DNA of 64,000 nucleotides from assembly GCA_022575985.1 (NCBI GenBank), contig JAKSXM010000002.1, positions 18,463,001 to 18,527,000 on the forward strand, in the 5' to 3' direction. The DNA comes from Anagrus nilaparvatae (Eukaryota > Arthropoda > Insecta > Hymenoptera > Mymaridae). This document shows positions 35,780 through 47,962 of the stretch, piece after piece. Position 1 is the stretch's first letter; every line of letters begins with the position of its first letter. A program made the translations under genes and the position numbers. The notes under the pieces are model-generated. The model was not told the DNA's origin and made no database searches. It saw only the letters and a list, made by a program, of their open reading frames with translations.

Positions 35780-37475
35780 TTTCCAAATTTTTTTCGCCAA
35801 AAAATCTCGAGGTATTTTTTTTTTTTTAATTGGATGTAATATTTCATTTTTTTTCCATGAAAGTACTAATATCTAGAAGTATCGTTTTTACTCGATACCT
35901 TGAACTTTATAATTAATTTTTTGAAATTTTTTTTTTTGAAATACCAATTTTTTTTTTATTTTCGGACGTAGTACCTAATTTTTTTCTCCGAAAGTATTAT
36001 TTTTAGAAACATCGCTTTTAGTCGATTTCTTGGATTTGATACTTAATTTTTGGAAATTTTTTCTCTCAAAATGTTTGCAACCAAAAGATACACAAAACAA
36101 CATCTTTTTTATTCTTTTTGGACGTAGGACCTAATTTTTTTCTTTGGAAGTACTAATTTTAGAAATTCAATATAACTACGCCAGCTACACCTACAAAAAC
36201 TGTCTAGCAAATATAATTATCATAAAAGAAGGTTATGTGTGCCACGTACAAAAGAGGTAAACAATACATTATACATAAGGTTATGTACTGTTGTAGAAAA
36301 ATCTTCTTGTTTTATGTTAAAAACTTCATTTTTTTCATGAGATTAAACTGACAGTATTAAGGAAAAAGTCATTTTTAATTTTTCTTATGACCTTATAATT
36401 ATGCACTTTGTTAGGTAAAATAGACCATTAAGATCATTTTGTAATTGCTAATGAGGAACCATAGTGCCAATTACTTGGCAGCGTTTTTTATTATCTAATA
36501 CTTTCGGAAAATATTTTATAACTTTTCGAGGATAGGTCCGTTTAGAATAAAAATTTAACTAAGTACATATAAGTTAGTGCAAAATCAAAAATACCAATTG
36601 AGACCGTAAAATTTTATCATTTTTTTGAAGTTTTTATTTCTTACTTGTCACCGCACACCTCTCCTTTTTTTTCTACGAGGAGTTAAAATTTAAAAAATCG
36701 TCACGAGATTCTGAGACGAGAATTCAGGACGAAAATAGTGGATAAGGAAAAGACGATTGCAGTCCCCTCAGAATCTCCTAATTATCTTGAAATTTTTACA
36801 GTGTTATTTGAATATTAAAAACATTAATTACCCTTAATTTGAACAATATTTGTTCTGTAATAGCTCTAGCTCAGCAAGTATACCTCCGTAAAAGAAAATG
36901 ATTACCAAATTTAGTAGAAACTTCATTCGTATGTCCATAGACATACTGTCCGATTTTTTTTTAGATATTGCAGTTTTTAGCGAAATTTTTAGAAAATTTT
37001 AGTTTTTCGAAAAATTGTAAAAATTGATTATCTCCAAAAGTACGATAGCTGAGTCCCAAAACTACGGTCTACGTCATCCACAGATTTTTTTTCTCACACA
37101 GGTTTTATTTAATTTGTATTAAAATAAATTAGGCACTACGACCAAAAAAAAAATTTGCCGTTATTTGTATTTTTTTGCGGCAAAAATTTTGAGAAAAAAA
37201 TTTTCAAAAAATTACTTATCAGATCCAAAAATTGACTGTTAACGATATTTCTAAAACTAGTACTCTCATAAAAAAAAATTAGGTACTACGTCCAAAAAGA
37301 AAAAAAAAATTGGTATTTTTTGTATTTTTTGGTGACTAAAATTTTCAAAAAATTAATTATAGATTCAAGATATCGAGTAAAAACTATACTTCTAGATATT
37401 TCTACTTTCATGGAAAAAAATAAGGTATTACATCCAAATTAAAAAAAAAAGTCCCTCGAGATTTTTTTGGTAGAA
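35780..37475. mobile_element. 1.7-kb foldback element with short tandem motifs
   Basis: The left arm (35790-36170) carries, in order, CTCGAGGTATTTTTT, a ggatgtaatatt block, 'tctagaagtatcgttttta', 'ctcgataccttga', and two copies of a 'ggacgtagtacctaa'-type motif. The right arm (about 37190-37475) returns all of these as reverse complements (ttaggtactacgtcc, gatatcgagtaaaaac, attacatccaaatt, ctcgag). The interior 36180-37100 has no gene. About 36205-36240 shares the phrase 'ataaaagaaggttatgtg' with about 56985. Confidence 0.75.
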
Positions 37476-38219
37476 TCAATTTAGAATTGTTAGCAGTAAA
37501 ATATTATTTTTTTTAAGGAACACCGGGCATGTACCAAGTTGGCCGTGCTCACCTATAATATTTCTAGGAAAATGGTGAATAGTACCTTGGAAAATAATAA
37601 TTGTAAAAAAAAGCAGTAGAGCTTACACATGTGGGAAACAAATACGAGATTATGTAATAGCTTTACTATAGGCTTTACTAGAATATAAACATTTTTTTAT
37701 TATATGAAAAACCGGGAACAGACCAGGGTTGAGGGGGGGGGGCGGACCCCCCCCCCCCCACTCAACAATAGCCAAATAACATGATTCATAATAGATCTTA
37801 AAGTCTCTTCAGTACTTAAATAGTACACAAAATACTAATACTCCAAATGCTAGATTCTGTTCGTGCTGACTCCACCACAGGAAATAAATTATCTTCGGTA
37901 TTGGGCATTCGGCTTAAATCTGGTAAGTAGTGTCTACGTCACACCGAATTTAATTTGAACCCCGTAACTTTTTTTGGATCAAGTTTTCAAGGGTTCACTT
38001 TTGCACATCGGCCATATTTGGCATCTATATTCGTTAGCCAAATTCCTGTGCGGTAACAAATTTTTCACCCACGTGCCGAAAATTTCTTACCCTACCTTTT
38101 GCACTACTTAACGTATAAAAAAATAAAAAAACTCTGCAAAGGGTTGTAATATAATAAAGTCCAGCCCTTTTTAATAAAATTGAATTTATACTAAAATACT
38201 CGATATTATAATGTAATAA
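37476..38219. other. Gene-free stretch with a G/C homopolymer hairpin
   Basis: At about 37727-37767, GTTGAGGGGGGGGGG and a C run followed by ACTCAAC can pair as a hairpin. No gene is recognised in the rest, including the somewhat GC-richer 37860-38090. Confidence 0.55.
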
Positions 38220-38934
38220 AAAAAAAAAACTGCTAAAAAAAAGGGGATCTAAAAAAAGTAAAAATTTTTTTTTGATATTACTATTCTAAATAATTACAAA
38301 TGCTTTATATTATAACGAAAAATGAGCTTCTTAACAATATTTTTTGTTATAATTACTTTATCAATATTTATTCTATAGTATTAAATCAATTTATTATTTA
38401 TTTCAATTTTTTTTATAAATTTTTTTAGCAACTAAAAAACTTCCCCTGTATTTATTTTATAATCTTTATTTTAGGGTCGTTTTTAAGAAAAATAAAGTAA
38501 CCTGCTAAAATCAAACATATTTAAACATAATTAAATTTTGCTATTTTTTTATTCTGTTTATTTTTTTGATTTTAGCAGGTTGCTTTGTTTTTCTTTTTTT
38601 TATAGCGTCACAGAGGCCTCTAAAATTTTACCCAGAAAGGTTTTCAATGTAAAATTTCCCGAGGAATCCGAAAGTCATGTCAAGTTTTTCATTTTCTATC
38701 AGGAAAAGCGAAAAAATCGGAAAATTCAGAAATATGGTCAGATTCAGATTGGGCGGAAATTTTCACTACCTACCTGTATGCAGAAAAAAACTTATAACCG
38801 GTTTGTGTAAACACAACCTAAATGCATGGAACATGTTTACTTCCAAATGAGGACTAGGTATAATACAAATGTTACTCAACATTACAATACAATTTTCTAA
38901 TTTTATAATTTGTAATTATCACCTCACTAGCTGT

Positions 38935-39085
38935 TAAGATTCTAAACCCAAACTATTTTGATTCCCTAAACCTGAATTATTCTAAGTCCCTTAATCAATA
39001 TTATTCCAAGTCCCTAAATCGAAATTATTTTAAGTCTATAAACCTGTATTATCTTAAGTCCTTAAGCTCAGATTTTTCAAAGTCT
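38935..39085. repeat. Short degenerate tandem repeat, about 26-30-bp unit
   Basis: Variants of 'attattctaagtccctaaa' recur about six times with changes in the last bases. A related single phrase occurs near 32160-32195. It runs directly into the 28-bp array. Confidence 0.65.
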
Positions 39086-39106
39086 CCTAATTATTCTAAG
39101 TTTCAT

Positions 39107-39295
39107 TTGACCCCCCCCCCTTAAATAAGACAAATTTGACCACCCCCCTTAAATAGGACAAATTTGACCACCCCCCTTAAATAGGACAAATTTGACCACC
39201 CCCCTTAAATAGGACATATTTGACCACCCCCCTTAAATAGGGCATATTTGACCACCCCCCTTAAATAGGACAAATTTGACCCCCCCCCCCTTAAT
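39107..39295. repeat. 28-bp tandem minisatellite, about 6-7 copies
   Basis: The unit is GACCACCCCCCTTAAATAGG followed by ACAAATTT. Six near-identical units plus partial end units are present. The first and last have a longer C run, and two have the variant ACATATTT or GCATATTT. It is strongly C/G skewed on one strand. Confidence 0.92.
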
Positions 39296-39447
39296 TTTCA
39301 AGTTTTGAAGTATCCCCTCCCTATAAACATGTTCCATGTTAATAGGCTTATTTAGGGTGTCCAGAAAATAAAAAGCAAGTGGGTGGCTCAAAATTCGAAA
39401 AAAATCAAAATTGGAAAAACAGCTGTCAAATCGCAATCAAGACACCT

Positions 39448-39588
39448 ACTATCGGTTTGAAAAAGATACGAACCTCTATTCAGGTGCACTTTTATAAATT
39501 GCAAAAGATTCTTCGAGGTTTAATTTGAAAACAATGAAATTCACCGCGGGGCGAAGTTCGTATCTTTTTCAAACCGATAGTAGAGCCT
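39448..39588. mobile_element. 140-bp MITE-like hairpin
   Basis: CTACTATCGGTTTGAAAAAG followed by ATACGAAC faces its perfect 28-base reverse complement at 39560-39588. About 85 bases lie between the arms. It lies within the larger foldback 38220-40985. Confidence 0.8.
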
Positions 39589-40985
39589 TGAAAATTGGCC
39601 AATAACTATATTTTTACATACCAAACACAGTGCAATCGGTATTTTTCAAATCCAAGACATCGATCTCAGACTTGGGTAAAAATAGCTAAGAACTAACGAT
39701 ATAATATTTTCTTTACTGTTTTGGAAAAAAAATGCGAGTAAAGTTTTTGAAAAAAGCTAACTTGGTTCGAAAAAATGGCTTACAGCTATATTTAAAATAT
39801 TTGAAAAGTTATTATTAAGAACTGAAATACTGCTTTTGACTCTTGTATGATTTTAATAATTTGTAGAACCAAATTTTCAAAACCTCAATCACTTGGCGTT
39901 GTAATAAAATAGCTATTTCTTAAACAAGAGGCAAAATATTGGTTTTGAACTTGCATACATTTGTATGCAAAGTTTCATATTTTAACCCGTAATTTAAAGC
40001 AAAGTTATACATATAAAGGGTACAAAAAGCGTCCCTTCCAGGTTAGAAAATAGTCTTTTTTTGTCTTTTATAAATTTTTGCTTTATTATGTTACTTTTTT
40101 AAGATTCTTTTAAATGAAATTCCTAAATAAAATTAATGATTTTTTAGAAATTAAATTTAGCTTGAATTTTCAACTAGTTTGTTTTTGAACTTTTGTGAAA
40201 GCCTCACTTAATTATTGTCTAAATTGAATATCACGTCATATACTTAATATGAAAAAATAAACTGAAAAAAAATCAAACTGTAAATTTGACGATAGCAACA
40301 GCCTCAATTTTAAGAAAAAGCCAATCTTTTAATTATTGTTTACAATTACTAAGCTTTTTTTAATCCGATAATAAAAAAAAACATTGCTGACGATTTATTT
40401 CTATTTTTTTGTTAGCTTACTGGTATATAAAAAAAAATAAATTTTTTAGTGTCAGTCAATAAAATGTGCTATGAAAAAAATGCAAAGAAAAGACACTTTT
40501 ATATGCATATTGCAAAAAAAATGTAATAAAAGATTAACAAACATTATTTCCGCAACTAAAAAAAAAAGTGTAAAAAAAAGTTATAGTACCTGCTTGAAAT
40601 TGTTACTTCGATACATATAAAAAAAACGACCCTAAAGTAGTACTTATACACAGGTTACACGCTTATACATTTTCATATTATCCACATAAATACAGGGGAT
40701 GTTTTTTAGGTACCTAAAAAAAAAAATGATAAAAAAAAAATTGAGAACAGAAAATAAGAACTAAAAAAATTTTGATTCACCATGCCTAAATATTACCAAA
40801 CCCTCGATAATATTATGATATAAAAATTTTTTTTTTATTCTCCCTGATGGTATGTCGTCAAACAAGTTGATTTTCTATTATATAAGGGGTTTGTAATTTG
40901 AGCTAATATTAAAAAAAAATTTTTTTATAAATACCCTTGAATTTAAGTTTTTTTTAGATCCCCCTTTTTTAGCAGGTTGTTTTTT

Positions 40986-41589
40986 ATTATATTTTATCAA
41001 GTGTTTTATGAGTATGAAGAAAAAAAAAACAGGATTATAGTTTTTACCCTTTGGAATGTTTTATAAAAGCAGATTTGAAAAAAGGGGTACATTTTTTGAT
41101 GAGTCAAACTTTATAATATTTTTTTAATGGGACACGCCTATTTTATGTAACCAATGAAGAAGATGATAGCTTTAGATTTTAATTTTCATTATTTATTTTG
41201 TTTTTTCATTTTTTTTAACCATTAAAATCATATTTTAAGTATCTGGTTTGATAAATAAGATAAATCCTACGTGAAAACAATTGTAAAATAAAAATTTCTG
41301 GAAAATTCCTAGCAGAATTTCACAGACATTTAATTTGACAATATAGCAAATATTTTGTAATCTAGCCAGGTAACATTAAAAGAGATCAGTTTTGATAAGA
41401 GTCATCAGGGGCAGATGTAGTAAGTACTTTAATTATAACAGTAGGTCAATCGGATCCCCAAAAATTATTTCGTCGAAGTATACGCATTTCAAGAAAACAT
41501 ATTAAATTAATGCTCTGGAGAGATTAGGCCTTTTTTTTTGAATTTCTTTAGATCTGCAGAAAAAATTCTTAACTAATAAGGGGAGTTCA
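40986..41589. other. Gene-free AT-rich stretch
   Basis: Nothing recognised as a gene, RNA or structured repeat. Confidence 0.55.
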
Positions 41590-42182
41590 ATACATTTGGA
41601 ACACCAAATTACACCAAATAGTTATGGATTAGTTTGTTATGTTGAAAAAACATGCCGACTACCCTCCGTTCCTTCCAATGGGCCTTCTGGGCCTAGAAAC
41701 GCAGGGCTCAATCTTATAAAATAGGATTTTTTGGTAATTTTCAATGAAACGCGAAAACCTCGCAATTTAACCAAAACTTTTCTGGTTGGTCTCATTTTTT
41801 TGGTTTAAGTATCACCTTTCATACGCCGTAAAGTGAAATTTATTATCATTAATTCTCTCATTAATATAGCCAATTAACCAAATGGTCATTTTTGGTTACA
41901 AATAACCAATTTTTAAATTGCTGCAAAATTTGTAATTTTTGACGAAAATGGGTTTTATAAGTCTCAAAATATTTCCACAAGCTTCAAGTTTCCAAAAATT
42001 TTTTACTCGTCTCATCTTAAAATAGTAGATTTATAATCTTAAAATTGGCAATAAATGCTATTTTAAGCATTTCAGCGTGTCGCATAATAAAATTTAGGGA
42101 TCATTGATCACGATTCTAAGGTCAGATTTTTAATAATTTTTAATTTAGGATACAGTCATATTGATTTTTAAAAACCTGACAT
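41590..42182. repeat. Dispersed repeat copy B (inverted relative to 14 kb copy)
   Basis: 41610-42015 matches 14790-14340 read on the other strand, including CTGGGCCTAGAAACGCAGGG and 'aaaccaaaacttttctggttgg'-like wording. It also shares 'cattaattctctcatta' and 'aagcttcaagtttccaaaaa'. It adjoins, and probably belongs to, a larger inverted structure continuing at 42537-42665. Confidence 0.75.
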
Positions 42183-42536
42183 CGAGGGGCTATCGTCTTG
42201 GAAATCACGAATTTGATTTTAAAAAAATTTTTCTGATTCTTTTCTGATTTTGGTTTTTTTGTACCTCAATCATGAAGCGTTACTAGTTGAGATGGTTTAT
42301 TATCGTCTTGTAATGATTTTTCGTGATTTTTTGTGATTTTTTGTGATTTTTTTCGTGATTTTTCGCGATTTTTTGCGTTTTTTAGCCTTATAACTCACCC
42401 TAGACCTCAAAAATCTATTTTTTACTATTCAATATAATATTTAGCGGTTTTTAACCAAAAAAATCAAAAAAAATCACAAAAAATAAAAAAAAAATCAAAT
42501 TTGTGATTTCCAAGACGATAGCCCCTCGCCTGACAT
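42175..42536. mobile_element. 346-bp MITE with 8-bp target duplication
   Basis: The element 42183-42528 begins CGAGGGGCTATCGTCTTGGA and ends in its reverse complement. It is flanked by CCTGACAT on both sides (42175-42182 and 42529-42536). The interior contains about six reiterations of 'tcgtgattttt' or 'tgtgattttt'. An 8-bp duplication is compatible with hAT-type or related elements; a 9-bp reading is also possible because a C follows. Confidence 0.88.
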
Positions 42537-42860
42537 CAGACTCATAATCAGAGGACCCTAAAACTTACTAAAAAACTATAAAATGCTTCAAATAGCACGC
42601 AATTGCCAATTTTAATGTTAGAAATCTACCATTTTAAGACCGATATTTTGATTATTAAAAATTTGATCTTAAAAAAGAGACAAAAAAAAAACGGAAAACG
42701 AAAAATAGCATAAATCGCCATTTCTGAGCTTAGGAATATGCAATTTTGAGTCCGCCATTTTGATTTTAAAAATCTGTCTTCAAAATTGTGATTAGAAACC
42801 TCCACAATCTAAGCGGAGCACTAAAAATAGGCTCAAACAGCAATTTTTTTCAAGAATTTA
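42537..42860. repeat. Dispersed repeat shared with 57.3-57.54 kb
   Basis: 'attttgagtccgccatttt' and 'aaaatctgtcttcaaaatt' (about 42735-42790) recur at about 57410-57465. The shared order continues through 'aaaaataggctcaaacagc'/'aaaaataggcccaattag' to 'tttttcaagaa'. It is non-coding. Confidence 0.65.
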
Positions 42861-44640
42861 CTTATTTTTAACATTGCTGGTGCCAATACTATAATTATTT
42901 TTTTTGGGACTTTTATCAGACCAAAAAAAAAATGTGACAGAATATTTTTAATTTTCATATAGTATTTGTAAGTAGTAAAAACATAATAAAAAAAATTTAC
43001 ATACCTGATACCTTTTTCTTAAGCTGTATGTGTAACCATTTAAACTCAAATTTGAAAAAAAATTTGCCTGGCATTTTTTTATTGAAAATAAAAAAAAAAG
43101 ATTAAATAAGTAAGGGTTACAAAAGAATATGATGCATTATGTAAATACAAAAAATTTTATTCCATAGAAATAATAATTCTATTCAAAAAAAAAAAAAAAA
43201 AATCTGGATTTTGCGACAATCTGTCCTATTGAGTTACAACGCATGAATTTAATGATGGAAAAAGGGGTAATCTATAGAAAAATTTTTGTATTTTATTATA
43301 ATTTTTTTTTTCATCATTTTTTTCAATTATTATTTGGAAAACAGCCGTCTTTTATACATTTTTTATAAAAAAAACCCTTCAATATAAATTTCATGCATAT
43401 GTAATGTTTGTTGTAACGATTTTTTATTATTTAATACTTTTTTATTATGAAAAAAAAATTGACCTGCTTTCATAGAAACGAAAAGTATTTTTGGGTTGCA
43501 TTTTAATATGTTCATATCCAGCTAAACTCACTGAAGCAAAATATTTTTTTTTAAATTTGTTTCTGAATGATTTATTTTAGGTCTTGGATTAACGTTTTTT
43601 TTGAAATTTTTGGAAAATATTAATTTTGACCAAATAATTTGACGCTCGAAAGTTAGTTATATTAATTTGACTTTTAGGGCTTTAAACAGCTAAATTATTT
43701 CAAAAACAATACTCTTTTTATAAATACATACATATTTTTGGAAAAAAAATTAAAGTTTTTAAATTGAAAGGAAATCAAGTTTGCCATTATTAATTTAAAA
43801 TTTTTCTACAATATTGCTAGTATGTTTGTCATAAAATTTTTTTGTGATGGGACCTCTAAATGTTGAACCATACTCATTATTTTAGTCTCCCAAATAAAAA
43901 TTCTTGTAGTCGATATGAAGAATCAAAGTAGATTAACGGTGATTTTTTTTTTCTTAAAAGTTTTTATTTATTAAAACGAAAACCATTCATATAAATGCTG
44001 ATAAATATATTTCTCAAAAAGTTTTGTGGATGCTATGCAGTCATATAAAACGTCAATTTTGGCTGATGATGTATCTGATCCTACAGGACTTTGGATGAAT
44101 ACTTAGTTTTCCAAATGGTATGGTATTTCATCGAGTAGTTTTACGAAAGTTTTTATGCTATTTGCAGCAGTTTGAACAATTAAAGTGTCAGAAATTTTTA
44201 TAGAATTTTTTTAAAAGAAGAGATAACATTAAACATTTATTTATCTCCTTTATCTCCTCCCAAAGTTCGGTATACATTTGTCTAATATCCAAAAATCCTG
44301 TTGCAAAAAAAATAAACTTGGATTCCTAATTGTAGAGAAAAAAAAGCTTATAAATTTAGTAACAGTATAATCTAACTCAGTTGAAAATTTGAAATCTTAT
44401 TTTTTTAGTAAAAGGCAGCTAATATTACACAATAAAAATAATGCCCTCAATGTTACTACTGGTTAGTAATTTGATTAAGAATTAGTAAAATTATTAATAT
44501 GTAATTATTAATTATTAGTATGTAATATTAAGTGTACTTTTTTTACTGTGCACTCATTGTCAGTTATCAAAATTCTATTCAAATTTTTTTTAAAATAAGC
44601 AACAGCTGAATATAGTTTATATATTATATATAGGTTTGAA
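42861..44640. other. Gene-free AT-rich stretch
   Basis: No gene is recognised; several homopolymer runs are present, for example poly-A near 43186-43201. Confidence 0.55.
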
Positions 44641-44647
44641 ATATTTC

Positions 44648-45295
44648 GTGCATAATACTCCAGCCAAATCACGGAGGGGGGTGTATAGTTAATAGCCATC
44701 ACCAGATTTGATCTATTATATGTTTTTTGGGTCGCTGTTCACAAATTTTGGGGTCTTTTCTATGCGAAATTGGGGCTAAATCCTTAAATTTGCAAAAATT
44801 ACCCTTAAAAAGGGTTGATGTATTAGCTGTTTGAGTGAACAGATTTGCTCTATATACGTTTTTTGAGTCCCTGATCACGAATTTCGAGGTCTTGTCTTCA
44901 AAAAATTGTCTTCACTCTTAAATTTGCAAAAAAACTACCCCTTAAGTTCAAATACATGAAAAATACCTATTTTAGGGGTAGTTTTTGCAAATTTCGAGGT
45001 GAAGTGCCAATTCCTCATACCCAGGACACCGAACATTGCGACCAGCTACCCAAAAAAACTTATCACAAATTCAAGGGTTAATCGCTAATATTTTGTAGAC
45101 TGGACCCTCAAATTTGTGATCAGCGAGCAAAAAAACCTATGCAGTCCAAATCTGGAATCTCGAATAGCGAACACATCTAAGATTTTGCAAATTTAAGGAT
45201 TAAGTGACGATTTCTTATAGTAAAGACCCCGTATTCTTGGTTAGCACCAAAAAACCTATAGTAGACCGAATCTGGTGACGATCAGTAACTAAACA
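44648..45295. mobile_element. Diverged copy of the GGGTCGCTGA (TACTCCAG) element family
   Basis: It starts TACTCCAGCCAAATCACGG, preceded by TAA, as in the nested element at 29108. Units marked TTTTTTGGGTCGCTG (44725) and 'ttttttgagtccctgatcacga' (about 44860) follow. Inverted units appear at about 45045, 45120 and 45250. The units are degenerate, so this copy is older. Confidence 0.75.
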
Positions 45296-46289
45296 ACCTA
45301 ATACAAATTTAAAGTCATCTTTCAGGCTGAGTATATTTATTTATATACCTTTAAAATATTGAGTGAACTTCGAAACCGTGATATTTATCCCTTTCAAAGG
45401 TGTCCATGTCAAAAGTATTTAGAAAATCTTTCAAAATTTGCAAATAAGTAAGTTAACTTTTGTGTAATAAGAAAAGTAAAAAAAAACGTATTTCTATTGT
45501 CTTAAAACAGATAATCACAGTATTTATATCGTTATAATGTAATTTACACTTAATAAACAATAAATAAATTATATTTAATAATAAAATTTGCTTCAAGATA
45601 TAATAAGAAAAATCCCTTATTACTCATATTATACCAAAACTGAATATATAGCCAAAGATCAACAAAAAAAATATAATACACTGTATATTGCTAACTTCAA
45701 TTTTTGATATATAAGTAAATTATACTAAAGTGATAAAGAGGCGTCAGCAACTAAAACTTTTTATCAAAAAAAATTTTTTCTCTTTTCTTTTTATCATAAA
45801 ATGTTAATAATATTGGATTAAAAGAGATTCTATTAGATATATAGAACTATTGACTAAAGATAAAGCATCAAAATCCCTCCTTCATTTATATACCAAAATC
45901 TAAGAAGGGTATTTTTTTGCAAAGTGCGAAGGGTACACCCTCGTTTTCATACTAACGTATTATACTATTACATTTATGCCCCCAAAATTGTACTAAATTT
46001 TTTTTTTAACCCCCATCCCTTAAATAAAATCGCCAATCTCTTTTCTTTCTATGTAACTCCCTATATTTATTAGTGTATTGTCAATTCTTGTTATAGGTTT
46101 TTTTTTTGTTTTATTTTATGTGAAGACTATTAAAAAAAAACTAAATATGGCTGCTTATACAGTTTTTTAATAAATTTTTATTTTATTTAAGTACTAAAAT
46201 TTACATTGAAAAAATAGAAAAATAAACATCAAAAAATATATTAAATTTTCACGTTTGTTATTTTGTACATAAATTATTAATCAAAAATT
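45296..46289. other. Gene-free AT-rich stretch, SUMF1 3' flank
   Basis: No gene is recognised. The end nearest 46289 would include the 3' UTR of the minus-strand SUMF1 gene. Confidence 0.55.
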
Positions 46290-47614
46290 TTATTTACTAG
46301 CAGCACAACGGAATCCAAGATTTCCAGCTGAGGTATCTGGTGTATTATGACTTCGAGCTGCACATCTATAACGAAAACAATAACTTTTTTGGCAAAGATA
46401 TGAGCCACCTTTTTTTACTTTGTCTGTTCCATCTGGTGCTCCAGTCTAAGAAAAAAATATTCATATTTTTAATTATTATTTAAATTTTGAAATAATAATT
46501 TTATTGAAAAAAATGTTTATTACTGGATTTTTTTGTTTTTCTTCGGAATGATCGACCATCCACCAATCTGATGTCCATTCCCATACATTACCAACAATGT
46601 TATGAACGCCGTAATTATTTGGTTCATATTGTGTAACTGGTGCGGTTCCAAGAAATCCATCTTCTTTTGTATTATTATTTGGGAATTCACCTTGCCAAAT
46701 GTTGGTCCTAAATTACAAATATTTTGGTCAGTCAAATATGATTGTATATTTTATTCGGGACTTTCGACAAAATTATACTGAAATAACTAACCTGTGTTCA
46801 TTATTTGGAATTAACTTATTACCCCATGGAAAAAGTCTATCTTTAAGACCACCTCTACAAGTAACTTCCCATTCGGCCTCAGTTGGTAATCTTTTTCCCA
46901 ACCAATTACAGTAAGCTACAGCATCATTCCAAGAAACATGAATTACAGGATGGTCTAATCTGTCTAAAAATTATTTAAAATGATTGATATGCGAAAAAAA
47001 ATTCGTTTTCAAAAATAAATACCATCGATATTAGTTTCAGGTCCTTCTGGATGTTTCCAATCACCACCTTTAATTGGTAACCACCATGGTGCTTGTGCAA
47101 CAGCTTGTTTAACTTGATGTAATAATTTATCATTAACTAAATATTCAAAAACAAAAGTATCACCAAATTTTTCAGCTTCTGTTTCATGTCCAGTAGCATC
47201 AACAAATTTTTTAAAATCATTATTACTAACTTCGTATTTATCAATAAAAAAATCATCTAATATTACTTCACGTCTTGGACCTTCACCATCAGCAACAAAA
47301 TGAGGATTATTTGTACCAATAAAATATGAACCTCCTTTTATTAAAACCATGTTATTTAAATCTTTGTCATACATTGGTTTATAATTATCTTCATTATCTT
47401 CATCTTCAATAAAAATATCTTCATTTTTATCAAGTGAGCATGAACCTTTGTCATTTTCACTATTTATACGGTTTAAGCTACTCCCACAACCACAACCTTC
47501 TTTTTTATCAATATTTTCATTTTCAGTCTTTACATTTATTATCACAATAATTAAAAATACAAAAATATAAAATTTAAAATATTTAAACAAAAATAAATTA
47601 TTTGAAAAAAACAT
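46290..47614 (-). CDS. SUMF1: Formylglycine-generating enzyme (sulfatase-modifying factor 1), 4 exons
   Basis: This ER-luminal enzyme oxidises the active-site cysteine of sulfatases to formylglycine. Exons are 47614-47023, 46963-46792, 46707-46524 and 46445-46290; the introns are GT-AG and 59-84 bp. The product is 367 aa, the family's usual length. Residues 1-30 are a hydrophobic signal segment, followed by a GCGCG motif (C41, C43) like the N-terminal Cys pair of animal FGE. The FGE-sulfatase fold runs from about 85 to the end and includes [79 protein letters not shown] and GFRCAASK. The two catalytic cysteines lie in [11 protein letters not shown] (C334 and C339). All key residues are present, so the enzyme should be active. 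The start is the first ATG of the signal segment. Confidence 0.96.
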
Positions 47615-47962
47615 ATTTTTATTTACTAAAAATTATCAATAAAAAATAAAATTTTAATTAAGCAACAACATAAAATAATTTTAAATACAGATTATCACAT
47701 GTAATTTCTTATTTTTTGTATAAAAAAATATCAATTGATAATTTAAATATTTTTTTTTAAGAAATAATTTACATCATCGTTAAAAAAAGAAATGTTTGTT
47801 GATATTTGAAATGTTAATACTTTATCTCTTATGCGAGAAAATTCTCCTTAGTTTGATTCATTATAATAACTGAAATAAAAAATTAAAATAATTTAATTAA
47901 AATTCAATTAATTATAGAAAAATAATATTTTATAAATTTTGATTTATCAATATTTTTTCGTT
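47615..47962. promoter_or_regulatory. SUMF1 upstream region
   Basis: About 350 bases of very AT-rich DNA separate the SUMF1 start codon from the inverted-repeat element beginning at 47963. The promoter must lie here or within the element. No clear TATA box at a suitable distance is seen. Confidence 0.3.

Larger units (their letters stand above)
38220..40985. repeat. Diverged foldback element, 2.77 kb
   Basis: Left-end motifs 'ctgctaaaaaaaaggggat', 'cttcccctgtatttat' and 'tagggtcgtttttaa' (38229-38485) return inverted at the right as 'cgaccctaaag', 'ataaatacaggggatg' and 'atccccctttttt' + 'agcaggttg' (40627-40980). The arms are strongly diverged between these anchors. A compact inner palindrome with 'aacctgctaaaatcaaa' facing its reverse complement lies at 38498-38586. 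A 28-bp minisatellite and a small MITE sit inside. No gene is present; the open frame 38538-38810 has no recognisable domain. Confidence 0.6.

Noticed and set aside
46699..46914. 71-aa plus-strand open frame over SUMF1
   Set aside because: It is antisense to SUMF1 exons 2 and 3, which are strongly supported by the family alignment.
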